From Vreelandella aquamarina (GTDB lineage: Bacteria > Pseudomonadota > Gammaproteobacteria > Pseudomonadales > Halomonadaceae), in contig NZ_FODB01000024.1 of NCBI RefSeq assembly GCF_900110265.1, positions 1 through 50,307 of the forward strand: a DNA stretch of 50,307 nucleotides, read 5' to 3'. Under the pieces are notes generated by a model. The model worked only from the letters and a program-made list of their open reading frames with translations. It ran no database searches and was not told the DNA's origin. Positions 33,177-42,596 of the stretch are shown piece after piece. The first letter of the stretch is position 1; every line of letters begins with the position of its first letter. The translations under genes and the position numbers were made by a program.

Positions 33177-35624
33177 ATGGGCAAGCGAATCTCGCGCACC
33201 GTACCGGTTGCGCATACGCTGCTGGGCAGTTTTCTCGCTGGCGCCTCGTTTTCAGCGGTGGCGCAGGACCAAACCCTGCCCGCAGAAGCGCTGGACTGGC
33301 AGGCCTGGAGCCAAGACGAAGCGCCGCAACAGCTATGTCGGGGGCGCTATGTGATGCCCGCCTACCGCTTGCCAGCGGAAGAGAACCCGGAAACGCTCTC
33401 GGTAGAAACCCGGGAAGTGGATTACGCCGCAGACGGTGAAGCCCTGCTGCGTGGCGACGTGGTACTACGCCGGGGCGATACCGAACTGCAGGCAGAGCGC
33501 GTCTTTCTACCCGCAGACCGTCAGCAGGTGGATGCTGAGGGCAACCTGGCTATCCGCGATGGACAAGCCCTGGTGCGTGGCGAGCAAGCCACCCTCATGC
33601 TGAACGAAGACCGCGCCTCGCTGCGTAACAGCCACTATGTGCTCTACGACCAGCACCTGCGCGGCCAGGCCAGCCAGCTAGAGCAGACCGGCGAAAATCA
33701 GTACCGCCTTCAGGAGGCCACGTTTACCACCTGTGACCCCGGCGCCAATAGCTGGCAGTTGGTAGGTAGTGATATTCGCCTCGATCAAGCCTCGGGGTTT
33801 GGCACTGCCCGCCATGCGCGCCTGGAAGTTAAAGATGTGCCGGTATTTTACTGGCCGTGGCTGCGCTTCCCCATTGATGACCGCCGCCATACCGGGCTGC
33901 TCTCGCCGTCAGTGAGCTTCTCAAGCGATGGCTTTGATTATACCCAGCCTTTCTACTGGAACATTGCACCGAACCAGGATGCCACCATTACCCCGCGCTG
34001 GATGTCTGACCGAGGACTGCTGCTCAACGGCGAGTACCGCTACCTGCTGGAAGAGAGCCAAGGCTTGGTCGAGGGCGGTTATCTCGATAGCGACGGCGGC
34101 ACCAATAGAGGTGACAACCGCTTTGAAGGCGACGACCGCTGGTACATTGATGCCCAGCACGCGGGCACGTTAACGCCCCGCAGTGATTACCGGCTCCGTT
34201 ACGGCGCCGCCAGCGATGGGCGCTATTTCGACGACTTTGGCGGCGAGTTCGGCAACAGCGACCGCGTCAGTATGGAGCGCCTGGCGCAGGTGGACTACCG
34301 CGGCGAGCGCTGGCAGTTAGACGCCCGTGCCCAGGGCTTCCAACGTTTGGAAGACCCGCTCAGCGATACCGACCGTCCGTTCTACCGCCTGCCGAGTTTG
34401 ACCGCCAATGCCAACTGGCAGCTAGACAACGGCCTGTATACCCAGTGGCGCTCGAACGCGACCTATTTCTGGCGCGACGTGGATGAGCGGCGAGTTCCGG
34501 AGCGCGAGGCGGCCATCGGTTCGCGCCTTCACCTGACGCCTGCGGTGGGCTGGCGCTATGAGCAGCCCTGGGGCTATATCGAGCCACGCACCGAGCTTTG
34601 GCACACTGCTTACGAGCTGGATTATGGCGACCGAGTGACCGATCGCACGACCTCACCGACGCGCAGCGTGGCGATCACTTCCATCGACAGCGGCCTGGTA
34701 TTTGAGCGTGAGCTTGAGCTAGGCGGGCGCGGTTATCGCCAGACGCTTGAACCCCGCGTTAACTATGCCTACGTGCCGCGTACCGACCAGACCCAGCTGC
34801 CGTACTTCGATAGCCGTGAACGGGTATTCTCCTGGGATCAGCTCTGGTCCCCGCACCGCTTCTCGGGGGCTGACCGGGTCGGTGATCTGAATCGCGTCTC
34901 GTTGGGCGTACAGTCACGCTTGATCGAAGATAGCGCTGGTCGGGACCGACTCACCTTCGGCGTCGGTCAAAGCTACTACTTCTCCGAGCGGCGCATCGAT
35001 AGCGAAGGCGACCCGGACACGCTGCCGCCGCGCCCCAGCGAAGACCCTTCCGTGAATCCGGAAAGCCGCTATCAGGCCACCCGTGACCGCTCTCCGCTGG
35101 TCACTCGCCTGGATTGGCAAATATCGGATCGCTGGAGTACCGGCTACGAATGGCTCTACGATGACGAGCGTGAACAGACCGAGCGCTCCAGTGTGGATGT
35201 ACGCTATCGCCACCCGGAAGGGCACGTAGTGAACCTTGGCTACCGTTGGGAGATCGAAGGGTTCGATCCGAGCGTGATACCCGGCGACTATGGCTTCCGT
35301 GACTACAGTCGCGAAGAGTGGGATCTTTCGCTGGCGTGGAAAGCGAACCCAAGGATTGATTTGATTGGCCGCTACCTGCACGATCAAACCAACAACCGTC
35401 CCCTGGAACAGCTCGCGGGCCTGCAGTGGAACGACTGCTGCTATGGCGTACAGCTGGTATGGCGTGAATGGATCGACGATAACGATACGGCGCGGGTTGG
35501 CGATGACTTCAACGACCGCGGGCTATTTTTGCGCTTTGTGTTTCGTGGTCTAGGTGGCGTGGGTCAAGAGGCCGACGGCTACTTTGAGCAGGCGATTCCT
35601 GGCTACCGTCCCACGCCCTTATGA
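33177..35624 (+). CDS. lptD: LPS-assembly protein LptD
   Basis: About 815 residues: a signal peptide ending near ...ASFSAVAQ (about residue 29), an N-terminal OstA/jellyroll domain (DYAADGEALLRGDVVLRRGD, AEGNLAIRDGQALVRGEQAT), and a long beta-barrel with DVPVFYWPWLRFPIDDRRHT, SYYFSERR and the C-terminal FVFRGLGGVG. The adjacent CC in WNDCCYGVQLVW matches the LptD C-terminal cysteines that disulfide-bond with an N-terminal Cys; Cys in QQLCRGRYV and TFTTCDPGA are candidates. It inserts LPS in the outer leaflet. ATG 33177 has AAGGA upstream; an ATG 18 bases earlier does not. Confidence 0.95.
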   Translation: MGKRISRTVPVAHTLLGSFLAGASFSAVAQDQTLPAEALDWQAWSQDEAPQQLCRGRYVMPAYRLPAEENPETLSVETREVDYAADGEALLRGDVVLRRGDTELQAERVFLPADRQQVDAEGNLAIRDGQALVRGEQATLMLNEDRASLRNSHYVLYDQHLRGQASQLEQTGENQYRLQEATFTTCDPGANSWQLVGSDIRLDQASGFGTARHARLEVKDVPVFYWPWLRFPIDDRRHTGLLSPSVSFSSDGFDYTQPFYWNIAPNQDATITPRWMSDRGLLLNGEYRYLLEESQGLVEGGYLDSDGGTNRGDNRFEGDDRWYIDAQHAGTLTPRSDYRLRYGAASDGRYFDDFGGEFGNSDRVSMERLAQVDYRGERWQLDARAQGFQRLEDPLSDTDRPFYRLPSLTANANWQLDNGLYTQWRSNATYFWRDVDERRVPEREAAIGSRLHLTPAVGWRYEQPWGYIEPRTELWHTAYELDYGDRVTDRTTSPTRSVAITSIDSGLVFERELELGGRGYRQTLEPRVNYAYVPRTDQTQLPYFDSRERVFSWDQLWSPHRFSGADRVGDLNRVSLGVQSRLIEDSAGRDRLTFGVGQSYYFSERRIDSEGDPDTLPPRPSEDPSVNPESRYQATRDRSPLVTRLDWQISDRWSTGYEWLYDDEREQTERSSVDVRYRHPEGHVVNLGYRWEIEGFDPSVIPGDYGFRDYSREEWDLSLAWKANPRIDLIGRYLHDQTNNRPLEQLAGLQWNDCCYGVQLVWREWIDDNDTARVGDDFNDRGLFLRFVFRGLGGVGQEADGYFEQAIPGYRPTPL

Positions 35625-35661
35625 ACGACCACTTTAAAATAGCGACTGAAAGAGACTTTTT

Positions 35662-36702
35662 ATGATGATCAGAAAGACCTTGCTGAGCTGCGCGCTGAAG
35701 AAACGAGCCACCCAGCTGTCCGCAGGCAGCCTGATGGTGCTCTGCCTGAGCACGGGTGCGGCGCTGGTTCCGCTGACCGTGCATGCGCAAAATTTCGAGT
35801 CGGCCCAGCGTCAGCAGTTGGATAGCGTCGTCGCAGTCGTCAATGATGGCGTCATCATGCGCAGCGAGTTGGATGACCGCATTGCCCAGGTGGAGCAGCA
35901 AGCAGCGGCTCAGGGCGGCAATTTGCCGCCGCGTAACCAGCTGGCCCAGCAAGTGTTGGAGCGTATGGTCATGGATGAAATCCAGCTGCAAATGGCCCGC
36001 CGAGCCAATCTGAGTGTGGATGACACCGAACTCAACCGCCAGCTACGCAGCATTGCCGAATCCAACAACATGACGCTGGATCAGTTTGCCGATGCGGTAG
36101 AAGCCGACGGCATTACTCTGGCCGACGTGCGCGAAGACGTACGCCGTGAAATGTTGATGCGTCAAGTACAGCAGCGCCAGATCAGTCAGCGCGTCACGGT
36201 CTCCGATCGCGATGTGGAGCGTTTCTTGAGCCAGCAGCCAAGCCAGCAGCAGGGGCAAGCCTTTATCGAAGAGACCCGTGCCCGCCATATCCTGGTGGAA
36301 CTGACGCCTACGCGTAACGAGAACCAAGCCCGCGCCCGCGCAGAAGAGGCTCGCCAGCGTTTACAGCAGGGCGCAGACTTCGCGTCGGTGGCCCGTGAGT
36401 ACAGCGACGATCGTGGTAGCGCCATGAACGGCGGCGACCTGGGCTGGGTGCGCCCTGGCCAAACGGTCCCTGCGTTCGAAGAAGCCATGACGTCTCTCAG
36501 CCCGAACCAGCTCTCCGAGCCTGTGCGCTCGCAGTTCGGCTATCACGTCATCGAAGTGCTGGAGCGTCGCCGTCAGGACGTGACCGAAGAGAGCCGTCGT
36601 GAGCAGGTGCGCCAAGCGATTTTCCAGCGTCGTGCCAACGAAGAGCTGCAAACCTGGCAGCGTGAAATCCGTGAACAGGCCTTCGTGGATATTCGTCTCT
36701 AA
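35662..36702 (+). CDS. surA: Periplasmic chaperone SurA with a single parvulin domain
   Basis: In 346 residues: a signal peptide ending at VHA (about 42), the SurA N-terminal chaperone domain (about 50-190, LDSVVAVVNDGVIMRSELDD), one parvulin domain (about 206-301; ARHILVE, GSAMNGGDLGWVRPGQTVPA, FGYHVIEVLERR), and the C-terminal helix. E. coli SurA is 428 residues with two parvulin domains. Here the domain most like P2 is kept and P1 is missing. It escorts outer-membrane proteins to the BAM complex and fits directly after lptD. Its stop overlaps the pdxA start. Confidence 0.92.
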   Translation: MMIRKTLLSCALKKRATQLSAGSLMVLCLSTGAALVPLTVHAQNFESAQRQQLDSVVAVVNDGVIMRSELDDRIAQVEQQAAAQGGNLPPRNQLAQQVLERMVMDEIQLQMARRANLSVDDTELNRQLRSIAESNNMTLDQFADAVEADGITLADVREDVRREMLMRQVQQRQISQRVTVSDRDVERFLSQQPSQQQGQAFIEETRARHILVELTPTRNENQARARAEEARQRLQQGADFASVAREYSDDRGSAMNGGDLGWVRPGQTVPAFEEAMTSLSPNQLSEPVRSQFGYHVIEVLERRRQDVTEESRREQVRQAIFQRRANEELQTWQREIREQAFVDIRL

Positions 36703-37745
36703 TGACGCGGCCGCTGCTGTTGACCACCGGTGAGCCTGCGGGCATCGGGCCAGAGCTTGCGCTGATGCTGGCCGCTCGTGGGCAATTAGCCAACACGGTG
36801 GCGGTGGGTGACCCGCAGATGCTGCGCCAGCGCGCCGCGCTGCTCGGGCTGGCCGTAGAGGTCGTCGAGGCCGCGCCGGGTGGCTTGGATATATCCTCTC
36901 CAGGGCGTTTGGTGGTGTGGCCCGCCACACTGCGAGCGCCTGCCACGCCTGGGGTGCTCGATCCCGCCAATGCCCGCTACGTGTTGGAGACACTGCAAAT
37001 TGCCGTAGACGCCTGCCAAGCAGGGCAGGCTGCGGCAATGGTCACCGCGCCGCTGCATAAAGGGGTCATCATCGAAGGGGGCTTTCCCCACTTCACCGGC
37101 CATACCGAGTGGTTGCGCGACGCCTGTGGCGTCGATGAGGTGGTGATGCTGCTGGCGACCGATGCCGCGCTGCATGCCAAGAACCCGCTTTGGCAAGGCA
37201 GCGGCGATTTGCGCGTGGCGCTGGTGACGACTCATCTGCCGCTGCGTGACGTGGCCGATGCCATCACGTTCGAGCGGGTCACCCAGATTAGCCGCTTACT
37301 GGCCGCTGACCTGCGGCGCCAATTTGGCATCTTGAATCCGCGCATTGCGGTGTGCGGCCTCAACCCCCATGCCGGGGAAGAAGGGCATTTGGGGCGCGAA
37401 GAGCTGGACACGATCATTCCGGCCCTCGACGCGCTGCGTGCCGACGGGTTGGATATCCAAGGGCCGCTGCCCGCCGATACGCTGTTCACTCCACGCCACC
37501 TAGCCGGAGTCGATGCGGTGCTGGCGATGTATCACGACCAGGGCTTGGCAGTGCTAAAATACGCAGGCTTTGGGCAAGCTGCGAATATTACCCTCGGCCT
37601 ACCGCTGGTACGTACTTCAGTGGACCACGGCACCGCGCTGGATTTGGCGGGCCGCGGCACTGCCGACCCCAACAGCCTGGGCGTCGCGCTATCGCTTGCA
37701 CAGCGGCTTGCTGCCCAGCGTGCCAGCACCCTGGCCGCTCCATGA
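36702..37745 (+). CDS. pdxA: 4-hydroxythreonine-4-phosphate dehydrogenase
   Basis: This 347-residue protein has the PdxA signature TTGEPAGIGPELALML, APLHKGVI, FTGHTEWLRDACG (metal His), MYHDQGLAVLKY and TSVDHGTALDLAGRGTADP. It oxidises 4-phosphohydroxy-L-threonine in pyridoxal phosphate synthesis. The ATG uses the last base of the surA TAA. The surA-pdxA-rsmA order is standard. Confidence 0.95.
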   Translation: MTRPLLLTTGEPAGIGPELALMLAARGQLANTVAVGDPQMLRQRAALLGLAVEVVEAAPGGLDISSPGRLVVWPATLRAPATPGVLDPANARYVLETLQIAVDACQAGQAAAMVTAPLHKGVIIEGGFPHFTGHTEWLRDACGVDEVVMLLATDAALHAKNPLWQGSGDLRVALVTTHLPLRDVADAITFERVTQISRLLAADLRRQFGILNPRIAVCGLNPHAGEEGHLGREELDTIIPALDALRADGLDIQGPLPADTLFTPRHLAGVDAVLAMYHDQGLAVLKYAGFGQAANITLGLPLVRTSVDHGTALDLAGRGTADPNSLGVALSLAQRLAAQRASTLAAP

Positions 37746-37771
37746 ATCAACCCTCCAAGGAACACTGTTAG

Positions 37772-38620
37772 ATGTCTCAAGTGCCTCAGCAGCACCGCGC
37801 TCGTAAACGTTTCGGTCAAAACTTTCTGCGGGATCTCGGTATTATTTCTCGTATCGTCCGCGCCATTGGGCCACGTGAAGGTGACCGACTCGTTGAAATC
37901 GGCCCTGGGCAAGGGGCACTGACGGCGCCGCTGTTAGAGGCGACTGGCAAGCTGGAAGTAATCGAACTCGACCGCGACCTGATTCCTGGCCTACGGGTGC
38001 AGTTTTTCAACTACCCCGAGTTCGTGATTCACGAAGGCGACGCGCTGAAGTTCGATTTTGCCGAGCTGAAGGGCGATGGCCCGGCGCTGAGGGTAGTGGG
38101 TAACCTGCCTTACAACATCTCCACGCCTTTGATCGTGCATTTGCTGAGTATGGGCAGCGCCATCGCCGATATGCACTTCATGCTGCAAAAAGAGGTAGTG
38201 GAGCGCTTGGCCGCCGAGCCAGGCAGCACCGACTGGGGCCGTCTTTCCGTCATGGCGCAGTACTACTGCCAGGTAGACCATCTGTTCATCGTGCCGCCGG
38301 AAGCCTTTGTACCGCGTCCGAAGGTAGATTCCGCGATTGTGCGCTTAACGCCCCACGAACACCTGCCCCACACCGCCGATGACCCGACGCTGCTGTTCGA
38401 GCTGGTGAAGCTGGCCTTTGGCCAGCGGCGTAAAACCCTGCGGAATAACCTGAAAGGGCGGGTGAGTGCCGACACGTTGGAAGCGCTAGGCATTGACCCT
38501 GCACGGCGGCCGCAAACTCTAACCGTGGCGGAGTACGTGGCAATTGCCAACCAAGTAGCCGCCGATGAGGCGGCCAGCGCAGTGGCTAACGGTGATACTA
38601 AGGGGAGTGATGAGGCTTGA
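37772..38620 (+). CDS. rsmA: 16S rRNA dimethyladenosine transferase
   Basis: This 282-residue methyltransferase has [10 protein letters not shown], the SAM motif [15 protein letters not shown], and the catalytic NLPYNIS ([17 protein letters not shown]). It dimethylates two adjacent adenines in helix 45 of 16S rRNA. AAGGA lies ten bases upstream. Its TGA overlaps the TTG start of apaG. Confidence 0.95.
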   Translation: MSQVPQQHRARKRFGQNFLRDLGIISRIVRAIGPREGDRLVEIGPGQGALTAPLLEATGKLEVIELDRDLIPGLRVQFFNYPEFVIHEGDALKFDFAELKGDGPALRVVGNLPYNISTPLIVHLLSMGSAIADMHFMLQKEVVERLAAEPGSTDWGRLSVMAQYYCQVDHLFIVPPEAFVPRPKVDSAIVRLTPHEHLPHTADDPTLLFELVKLAFGQRRKTLRNNLKGRVSADTLEALGIDPARRPQTLTVAEYVAIANQVAADEAASAVANGDTKGSDEA

Positions 38621-38994
38621 GCGGTTTAGACATTGAGGTGAGCGTCACGCCGGAGTTTCGTGACGCAGAGTCTAGCGACAGTGAATCCCGCTACGTGTTT
38701 AGCTACACGGTGACGGTTCATAACCAAAGCCCGCACAGCGTACGGCTAATGGCGCGTTACTGGAAAATCACCCAGGGCAGCGGCGACAGCCAAGAGGTGC
38801 GTGGCAAGGGCGTGGTGGGCCAGCAGCCGCTGATTGGCCCTGGCCAGCGTTTTCGTTATACCAGCCGGGCGATTTTGCAAACGCCGGTCGGTGTGATGGA
38901 GGGTGCCTACACCCTGCTTAATACGTATACCCAGCGGGCTTTTGATGTGCCCGTTTCGCCTTTTCGTCTAGCGGTGCCCCGTCAACTGCACTGA
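38617..38994 (+). CDS. apaG: ApaG protein
   Basis: This 125-residue beta-sandwich (DUF525) protein has the same length as in E. coli, with [30 protein letters not shown] and [11 protein letters not shown]. Its biochemical function is unclear; it is consistently linked to apaH and rsmA. The start is TTG at 38617, overlapping the rsmA stop by four bases with GATGAGG just upstream; it gives exactly the family length. Confidence 0.93.
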   Translation: MSGLDIEVSVTPEFRDAESSDSESRYVFSYTVTVHNQSPHSVRLMARYWKITQGSGDSQEVRGKGVVGQQPLIGPGQRFRYTSRAILQTPVGVMEGAYTLLNTYTQRAFDVPVSPFRLAVPRQLH

Positions 38995-39016
38995 ACTCTG
39001 TTAGCCGGGAATGCCC

Positions 39017-39832
39017 ATGAGTATCTATGTCATTGGCGACCTGCACGGCTGCCATGTTGAATTTATTAGCCTGCTGGAAGCAATAGACTTTAACCCGACC
39101 CACGATACGCTCTGGCTGGTTGGGGATTTGATTAACCGTGGCCCAGGGTCGCTTGCCTGCCTGCAGGAAGCTAAAGCGCTGGGCAGTGCCGTGCGCTGTG
39201 TGCTCGGTAACCACGATTTTCACCTGCTGGTGGTCGCCCGCGGGGGCGGCAGGTTGAAGAAAAACGATACGCTGGACGATATTCTCGCCTCGCCCCAGCG
39301 GGAAGCGCTGCTGGATTGGCTGCAGAGCCAGCCTTTGGCGGTTCAAGAAGGCAATACGTTAATGACCCACGCCGGAGTGTTGCCGAGCTGGAGTGCTGAG
39401 CAGGCTCTGGCGCTGAGCGGTGAAGTTCAGGCGGCGCTACACAGTGAAAGCGCGGGTGCGTTTCTGACCCAGTTGTTTGGTAATCAGCCTGACCGTTTCC
39501 GGGAGGACTTGGAAGGCGTGGATCGCCTGCGCTGCATCGTTAACGTGTTTACCCGCATGCGCTTCATTGATGCGCAGGAGCGCCTCGATTTTGCCGCCAA
39601 GGAGGGGCTCGATAGCGCACCGGCAGGCTTTGCCCCCTGGTTTCAATTTGCTCGTCAGGATGATCTGCACATTCTGTTTGGCCACTGGGCGGCACTGGAA
39701 GGGCGCACGCCGAATGCGAAGATCAACGTTCAAGGGCTAGATACCGGCTGCGTGTGGGGTGGCTCGCTCACCGCGATGAACCTGGACACCGGTGAGCGTA
39801 CTAGCGTGCCGAGCCTGCAAGGAGGCCGTTAA
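39017..39832 (+). CDS. apaH: Bis(5'-nucleosyl)-tetraphosphatase, symmetrical
   Basis: A phosphoesterase of about 271 residues with IGDLHGCHVEF, LVGDLINRGPGSL, VLGNHDFHLL and the later HILFGHWAAL plus GLDTGCVWGG. It splits Ap4A to two ADP, controlling the alarmone-like dinucleotide level. ATG 39017 is preferred: GGGA lies eight bases before it and directly abuts the alternative ATG at 39011. Confidence 0.94.
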   Translation: MSIYVIGDLHGCHVEFISLLEAIDFNPTHDTLWLVGDLINRGPGSLACLQEAKALGSAVRCVLGNHDFHLLVVARGGGRLKKNDTLDDILASPQREALLDWLQSQPLAVQEGNTLMTHAGVLPSWSAEQALALSGEVQAALHSESAGAFLTQLFGNQPDRFREDLEGVDRLRCIVNVFTRMRFIDAQERLDFAAKEGLDSAPAGFAPWFQFARQDDLHILFGHWAALEGRTPNAKINVQGLDTGCVWGGSLTAMNLDTGERTSVPSLQGGR

Positions 39833-40960
39833 GTGTTTCAACAGGATGCATTGACCCAAGGGCTTGACGTTTACCGGGTAGGCGGCGCGGTGCGGGATGC
39901 GCTGCTTGACTGGCCAGTAGTGGACCACGACTGGGTGGTGGTGGGTGCCACACCGGAAGCGATGCGTCAGCGGGGCTTTAAACCCGTTGGCCGAGATTTT
40001 CCGGTGTTTTTGCACCCGCACACCGCGGAAGAGTATGCGCTGGCGCGCACCGAGCGTAAGTCCGGCCATGGCTACAGTGGTTTCGAGGTGTATGCCAGCC
40101 CCGATGTAACACTGGAAGAGGATCTCTCCCGGCGTGACCTAACGATCAATGCCATTGCCCAAGGGCCAGGCGGCCAACTGACAGACCCCTTTCACGGCCA
40201 GCAGGATATAGAGCAGCGCCTGCTGCGCCATGTATCGCCTGCGTTTAGCGAAGACCCGCTGCGGGTGCTGCGTACTGCGCGCTTTTTAGCCCGCTATGCT
40301 CACTTGGGTTTTACCATTGCCCCAGATACCCACACGCTGATGCGTGAAGTGAGCCAAAGCGGTGAGCTTGGCCACTTAGCCGCAGAGCGGGTGTGGATAG
40401 AAACCGAGAAAGCATTGGGTGAACCCAATCCTGAACAATATTTCACCACGCTAAACGAGTGCCAGGCGCTTGCCACTTGGTGGCCTGAGCTTGCCGAGGG
40501 CGAGACGTTGACTGCCGCGCTCGCTGAAATACCAAGCGCGCCTGAGACCTCGTCACCCGCGCTGGCCCACTGGCGCTATGCGCTATTGGTATCGGTGCTT
40601 AGTGATGAGCAGCGCGACGCGCTAGCGAGCAGGCTGCGGCTGCCCAACTCAGTAGCGCAGTTGGCTCGCCATACCGCGCTGACTAAAGCGTTGCTCAATG
40701 AACCGTTAAACGGCGAGCGAGTGTTGCACTGGCTGGAGCGGCTGGATGGCTGGCGTAAACCTGCCCAGGTAGCGGCGCAGCTGGCGCTTGTTAGTCGTCT
40801 GGCACCTGAGCGCCAAGCTGTGCTGCGCGCTGCGTGGCAGGCAGCGCAAGCGGTAAGCCCGCAAGCGCTGCTGAGCGAGGGGTATCGGGGAGCGGCATTA
40901 GGAGAAGCGCTGCGCCAGCATCGGCAGAAGGCGGTGGCAGGCGCGTTAGGCGAGGGGTAG
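39833..40960 (+). CDS. cca: CCA tRNA nucleotidyltransferase without HD residues
   Basis: This 375-residue class II nucleotidyltransferase has [22 protein letters not shown] (the catalytic carboxylates), [15 protein letters not shown] and [18 protein letters not shown]. It adds or repairs the 3' CCA of tRNAs. The C-terminal part aligns with E. coli Cca ([31 protein letters not shown]), but the HD phosphohydrolase residues (HDLGK/HH) are absent. GTG start immediately after the apaH stop, with a strong AAGGAGG. Convergent with folK. Confidence 0.93.
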   Translation: MFQQDALTQGLDVYRVGGAVRDALLDWPVVDHDWVVVGATPEAMRQRGFKPVGRDFPVFLHPHTAEEYALARTERKSGHGYSGFEVYASPDVTLEEDLSRRDLTINAIAQGPGGQLTDPFHGQQDIEQRLLRHVSPAFSEDPLRVLRTARFLARYAHLGFTIAPDTHTLMREVSQSGELGHLAAERVWIETEKALGEPNPEQYFTTLNECQALATWWPELAEGETLTAALAEIPSAPETSSPALAHWRYALLVSVLSDEQRDALASRLRLPNSVAQLARHTALTKALLNEPLNGERVLHWLERLDGWRKPAQVAAQLALVSRLAPERQAVLRAAWQAAQAVSPQALLSEGYRGAALGEALRQHRQKAVAGALGEG

Positions 40961-40965
40961 TCGCG

Positions 40966-41511
40966 CTAGCGCGGCATCGCCGCACGAGGCTGCGGATCTG
41001 CTTGGGAAATCCAACGGCCCCGCCAGTGAAAATCAATCGCCCACAGGCGCTGGTCACCTAATGTGAAGCGCTTCCAGAGTGTAGCGTAGGATGTTTGGCA
41101 GGCGGGGTGGCGCTCGTTGGGTAACAGTTCAGCGAGTGGCTGGAGCACAAAGGCATTGCGGGTGATTTCCGCGCGGGGCAGGGCGACGCCATCAATCGTA
41201 TCGCAGACACTGCCGACGGTCAGCAGGTCGATATCCAGAGCACGGGGGCTGTATTTAGCCATGTTGGGGGTGCGGCCATGATCAATCTCAAGCTGCTTAG
41301 ACCACGCCTGGAGCTCACCCACCGACCAGTCGCTATCAAACGCCACCACTAAGTTGTAAAAGTTGCGGCTGTCCTTGAAACCTACGGGCTCGCTTTCAAA
41401 AATGCGCGATATCTGTAGGCGGCCAAACGTAGCTTCTAGAGCATCCAGGCAGAGGCGAATATGCGTGTCGGGATCAATGTTGCTGCCTAGACTGAGAGTT
41501 ACCAGGCTCAT
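40966..41511 (-). CDS. folK: 2-amino-4-hydroxy-6-hydroxymethyldihydropteridine pyrophosphokinase
   Basis: This 181-residue protein has LSLGSNIDPDTHI at the N-terminus, EPVGFKDSRNFYNLVV, and the HPPK signature YSPRALDIDLL. It pyrophosphorylates 6-hydroxymethyl-dihydropterin in folate synthesis. It overlaps the folB stop by four bases, giving a folB-folK operon. Confidence 0.94.
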   Translation of the reverse strand: MSLVTLSLGSNIDPDTHIRLCLDALEATFGRLQISRIFESEPVGFKDSRNFYNLVVAFDSDWSVGELQAWSKQLEIDHGRTPNMAKYSPRALDIDLLTVGSVCDTIDGVALPRAEITRNAFVLQPLAELLPNERHPACQTSYATLWKRFTLGDQRLWAIDFHWRGRWISQADPQPRAAMPR

Positions 41512-41888
41512 AAGTTCGGGTCCTTGGTAGCCTCCGGCAGCGTACCGCGAGTGATTTCAAGACCAACGCTTGCCGCTTGAGGCACCGCGCCCGGCTTTCG
41601 GACGGTCATGCGCAGCCAGCTAATCGGGAATTCATGTTGCAAGCAGGCGGCGAGACGTTCAGCGAAGGTTTCTACCAAGGCGAACTGATGCTCGTCGGCG
41701 AACTGCTGGATTCGCTGGCATATCGCGGCATAATCAAGCGTTAAGCGTAAATCATCCGTAGCGGCCGCTGGCCGAATATCCGTTGCCAGCGATAGATCCA
41801 GGCTCAGCGATTGCGTTATCGTGCGTTCCCAGTCGTAGACACCGATGACGGTGTCTACGGTGAGTGCTTCGATCAAAATGCGGTCCAC
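41508..41888 (-). CDS. folB: Dihydroneopterin aldolase
   Basis: This 126-residue protein has LTVDTVIGVYDWERTITQ with the conserved Tyr/Glu, LDYAAICQRIQQF and LVETFAERLAACL. It cleaves dihydroneopterin to the substrate of FolK. Directly coupled to folK and divergent from the plsY-like gene. Confidence 0.93.
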   Translation of the reverse strand: MDRILIEALTVDTVIGVYDWERTITQSLSLDLSLATDIRPAAATDDLRLTLDYAAICQRIQQFADEHQFALVETFAERLAACLQHEFPISWLRMTVRKPGAVPQAASVGLEITRGTLPEATKDPNL

Positions 41889-41989
41889 AGGCCTTCCCCA
41901 GGGTCAACAAGCGGGCGATTGTACTTGAGGATGACCAGAAACGACAGTAAGGCAGCGGCGTTGGCCGCTAATGCCAGGGTGGGCAGGCC

Positions 41990-42559
41990 ATGATATGGAT
42001 AGTGATCGGCTATTTAAGCGGCAGTTGGCTGGCGGCAGTGAGCGTATGTCGGTGGGCCGGTGTGACGGATCCACGGTTTTGCGGCTCTTACAACCCAGGA
42101 TTTTCGAACGTGCTCCGCCTGTATGGTCCAAGGCTCGCCGCGGCCACGCTGCTGCTCGATGCGTTAAAAGGGGTGCCTGCAGTGCTGGCTGCCAAGCTGC
42201 TGGCGCTGCCGGTATGGCTGCAGGGGCTTGTCGGCTTGGCTGTGCTGCTGGGACACAGCTACCCGATTTGGTTTAGCTTCCGTGGTGGAAAGTCGGTCTC
42301 CAGTGCGTTTGGCGTGTTGCTGGTATTGGTGCCCAGCGTGGCGCTGATCACGGCGCTTTGCTGGGCGCTACTCGCGTGGCGGTTGCGCACGGCGGCGGCG
42401 GCATCGCTTATTAGCGCGCTACTGGCCCCGCTGCTGTGTCTCTGGCTAGCCCCCGGCTACGTCAGCGTTGTAGGGGGCTTTAGCCTGCTCGTATTGGCCC
42501 GCCATGGCCTCAATATTCGCCGCTTACGCCGTGGGGAAGAGCCGCCCCTACGCGGATAG
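41990..42559 (+). CDS. plsY: PlsY-like glycerol-3-phosphate acyltransferase (diverged)
   Basis: A 189-residue, five-helix membrane protein in the standard position beside tsaD and folB. The three PlsY motifs are recognisable but altered: GSYNPGFSNVLR (usually GS.NPGATN), LLGHSYPIWFSFRGGKSVSS (usually GGKGVAT) and a weak third site. PlsY transfers acyl from acyl-phosphate to glycerol 3-phosphate. Whether it is active with these changes cannot be decided from sequence. The stop codon is the end of the first of three tandem 14-base repeats. Confidence 0.82.
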   Translation: MIWIVIGYLSGSWLAAVSVCRWAGVTDPRFCGSYNPGFSNVLRLYGPRLAAATLLLDALKGVPAVLAAKLLALPVWLQGLVGLAVLLGHSYPIWFSFRGGKSVSSAFGVLLVLVPSVALITALCWALLAWRLRTAAAASLISALLAPLLCLWLAPGYVSVVGGFSLLVLARHGLNIRRLRRGEEPPLRG

Positions 42560-42587
42560 CCCTACGCGGATAGCCCTACGCGGATAG
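42546..42587 (+). repeat. Three tandem 14-bp repeats at the end of the plsY-like gene
   Basis: The unit CCCTACGCGGATAG is present in three perfect, contiguous copies at 42546-42559, 42560-42573 and 42574-42587. The first copy encodes the last codons (Leu-Arg-Gly-stop) of the plsY-like gene. Each copy brings its own TAG. Confidence 0.95.
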
Positions 42588-42596
42588 GCGCGAGAG

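Noticed and set aside
42546..42587. Tandem repeats as a CRISPR fragment
   Set aside because: Units are contiguous 14-mers with no spacers and no cas genes nearby.
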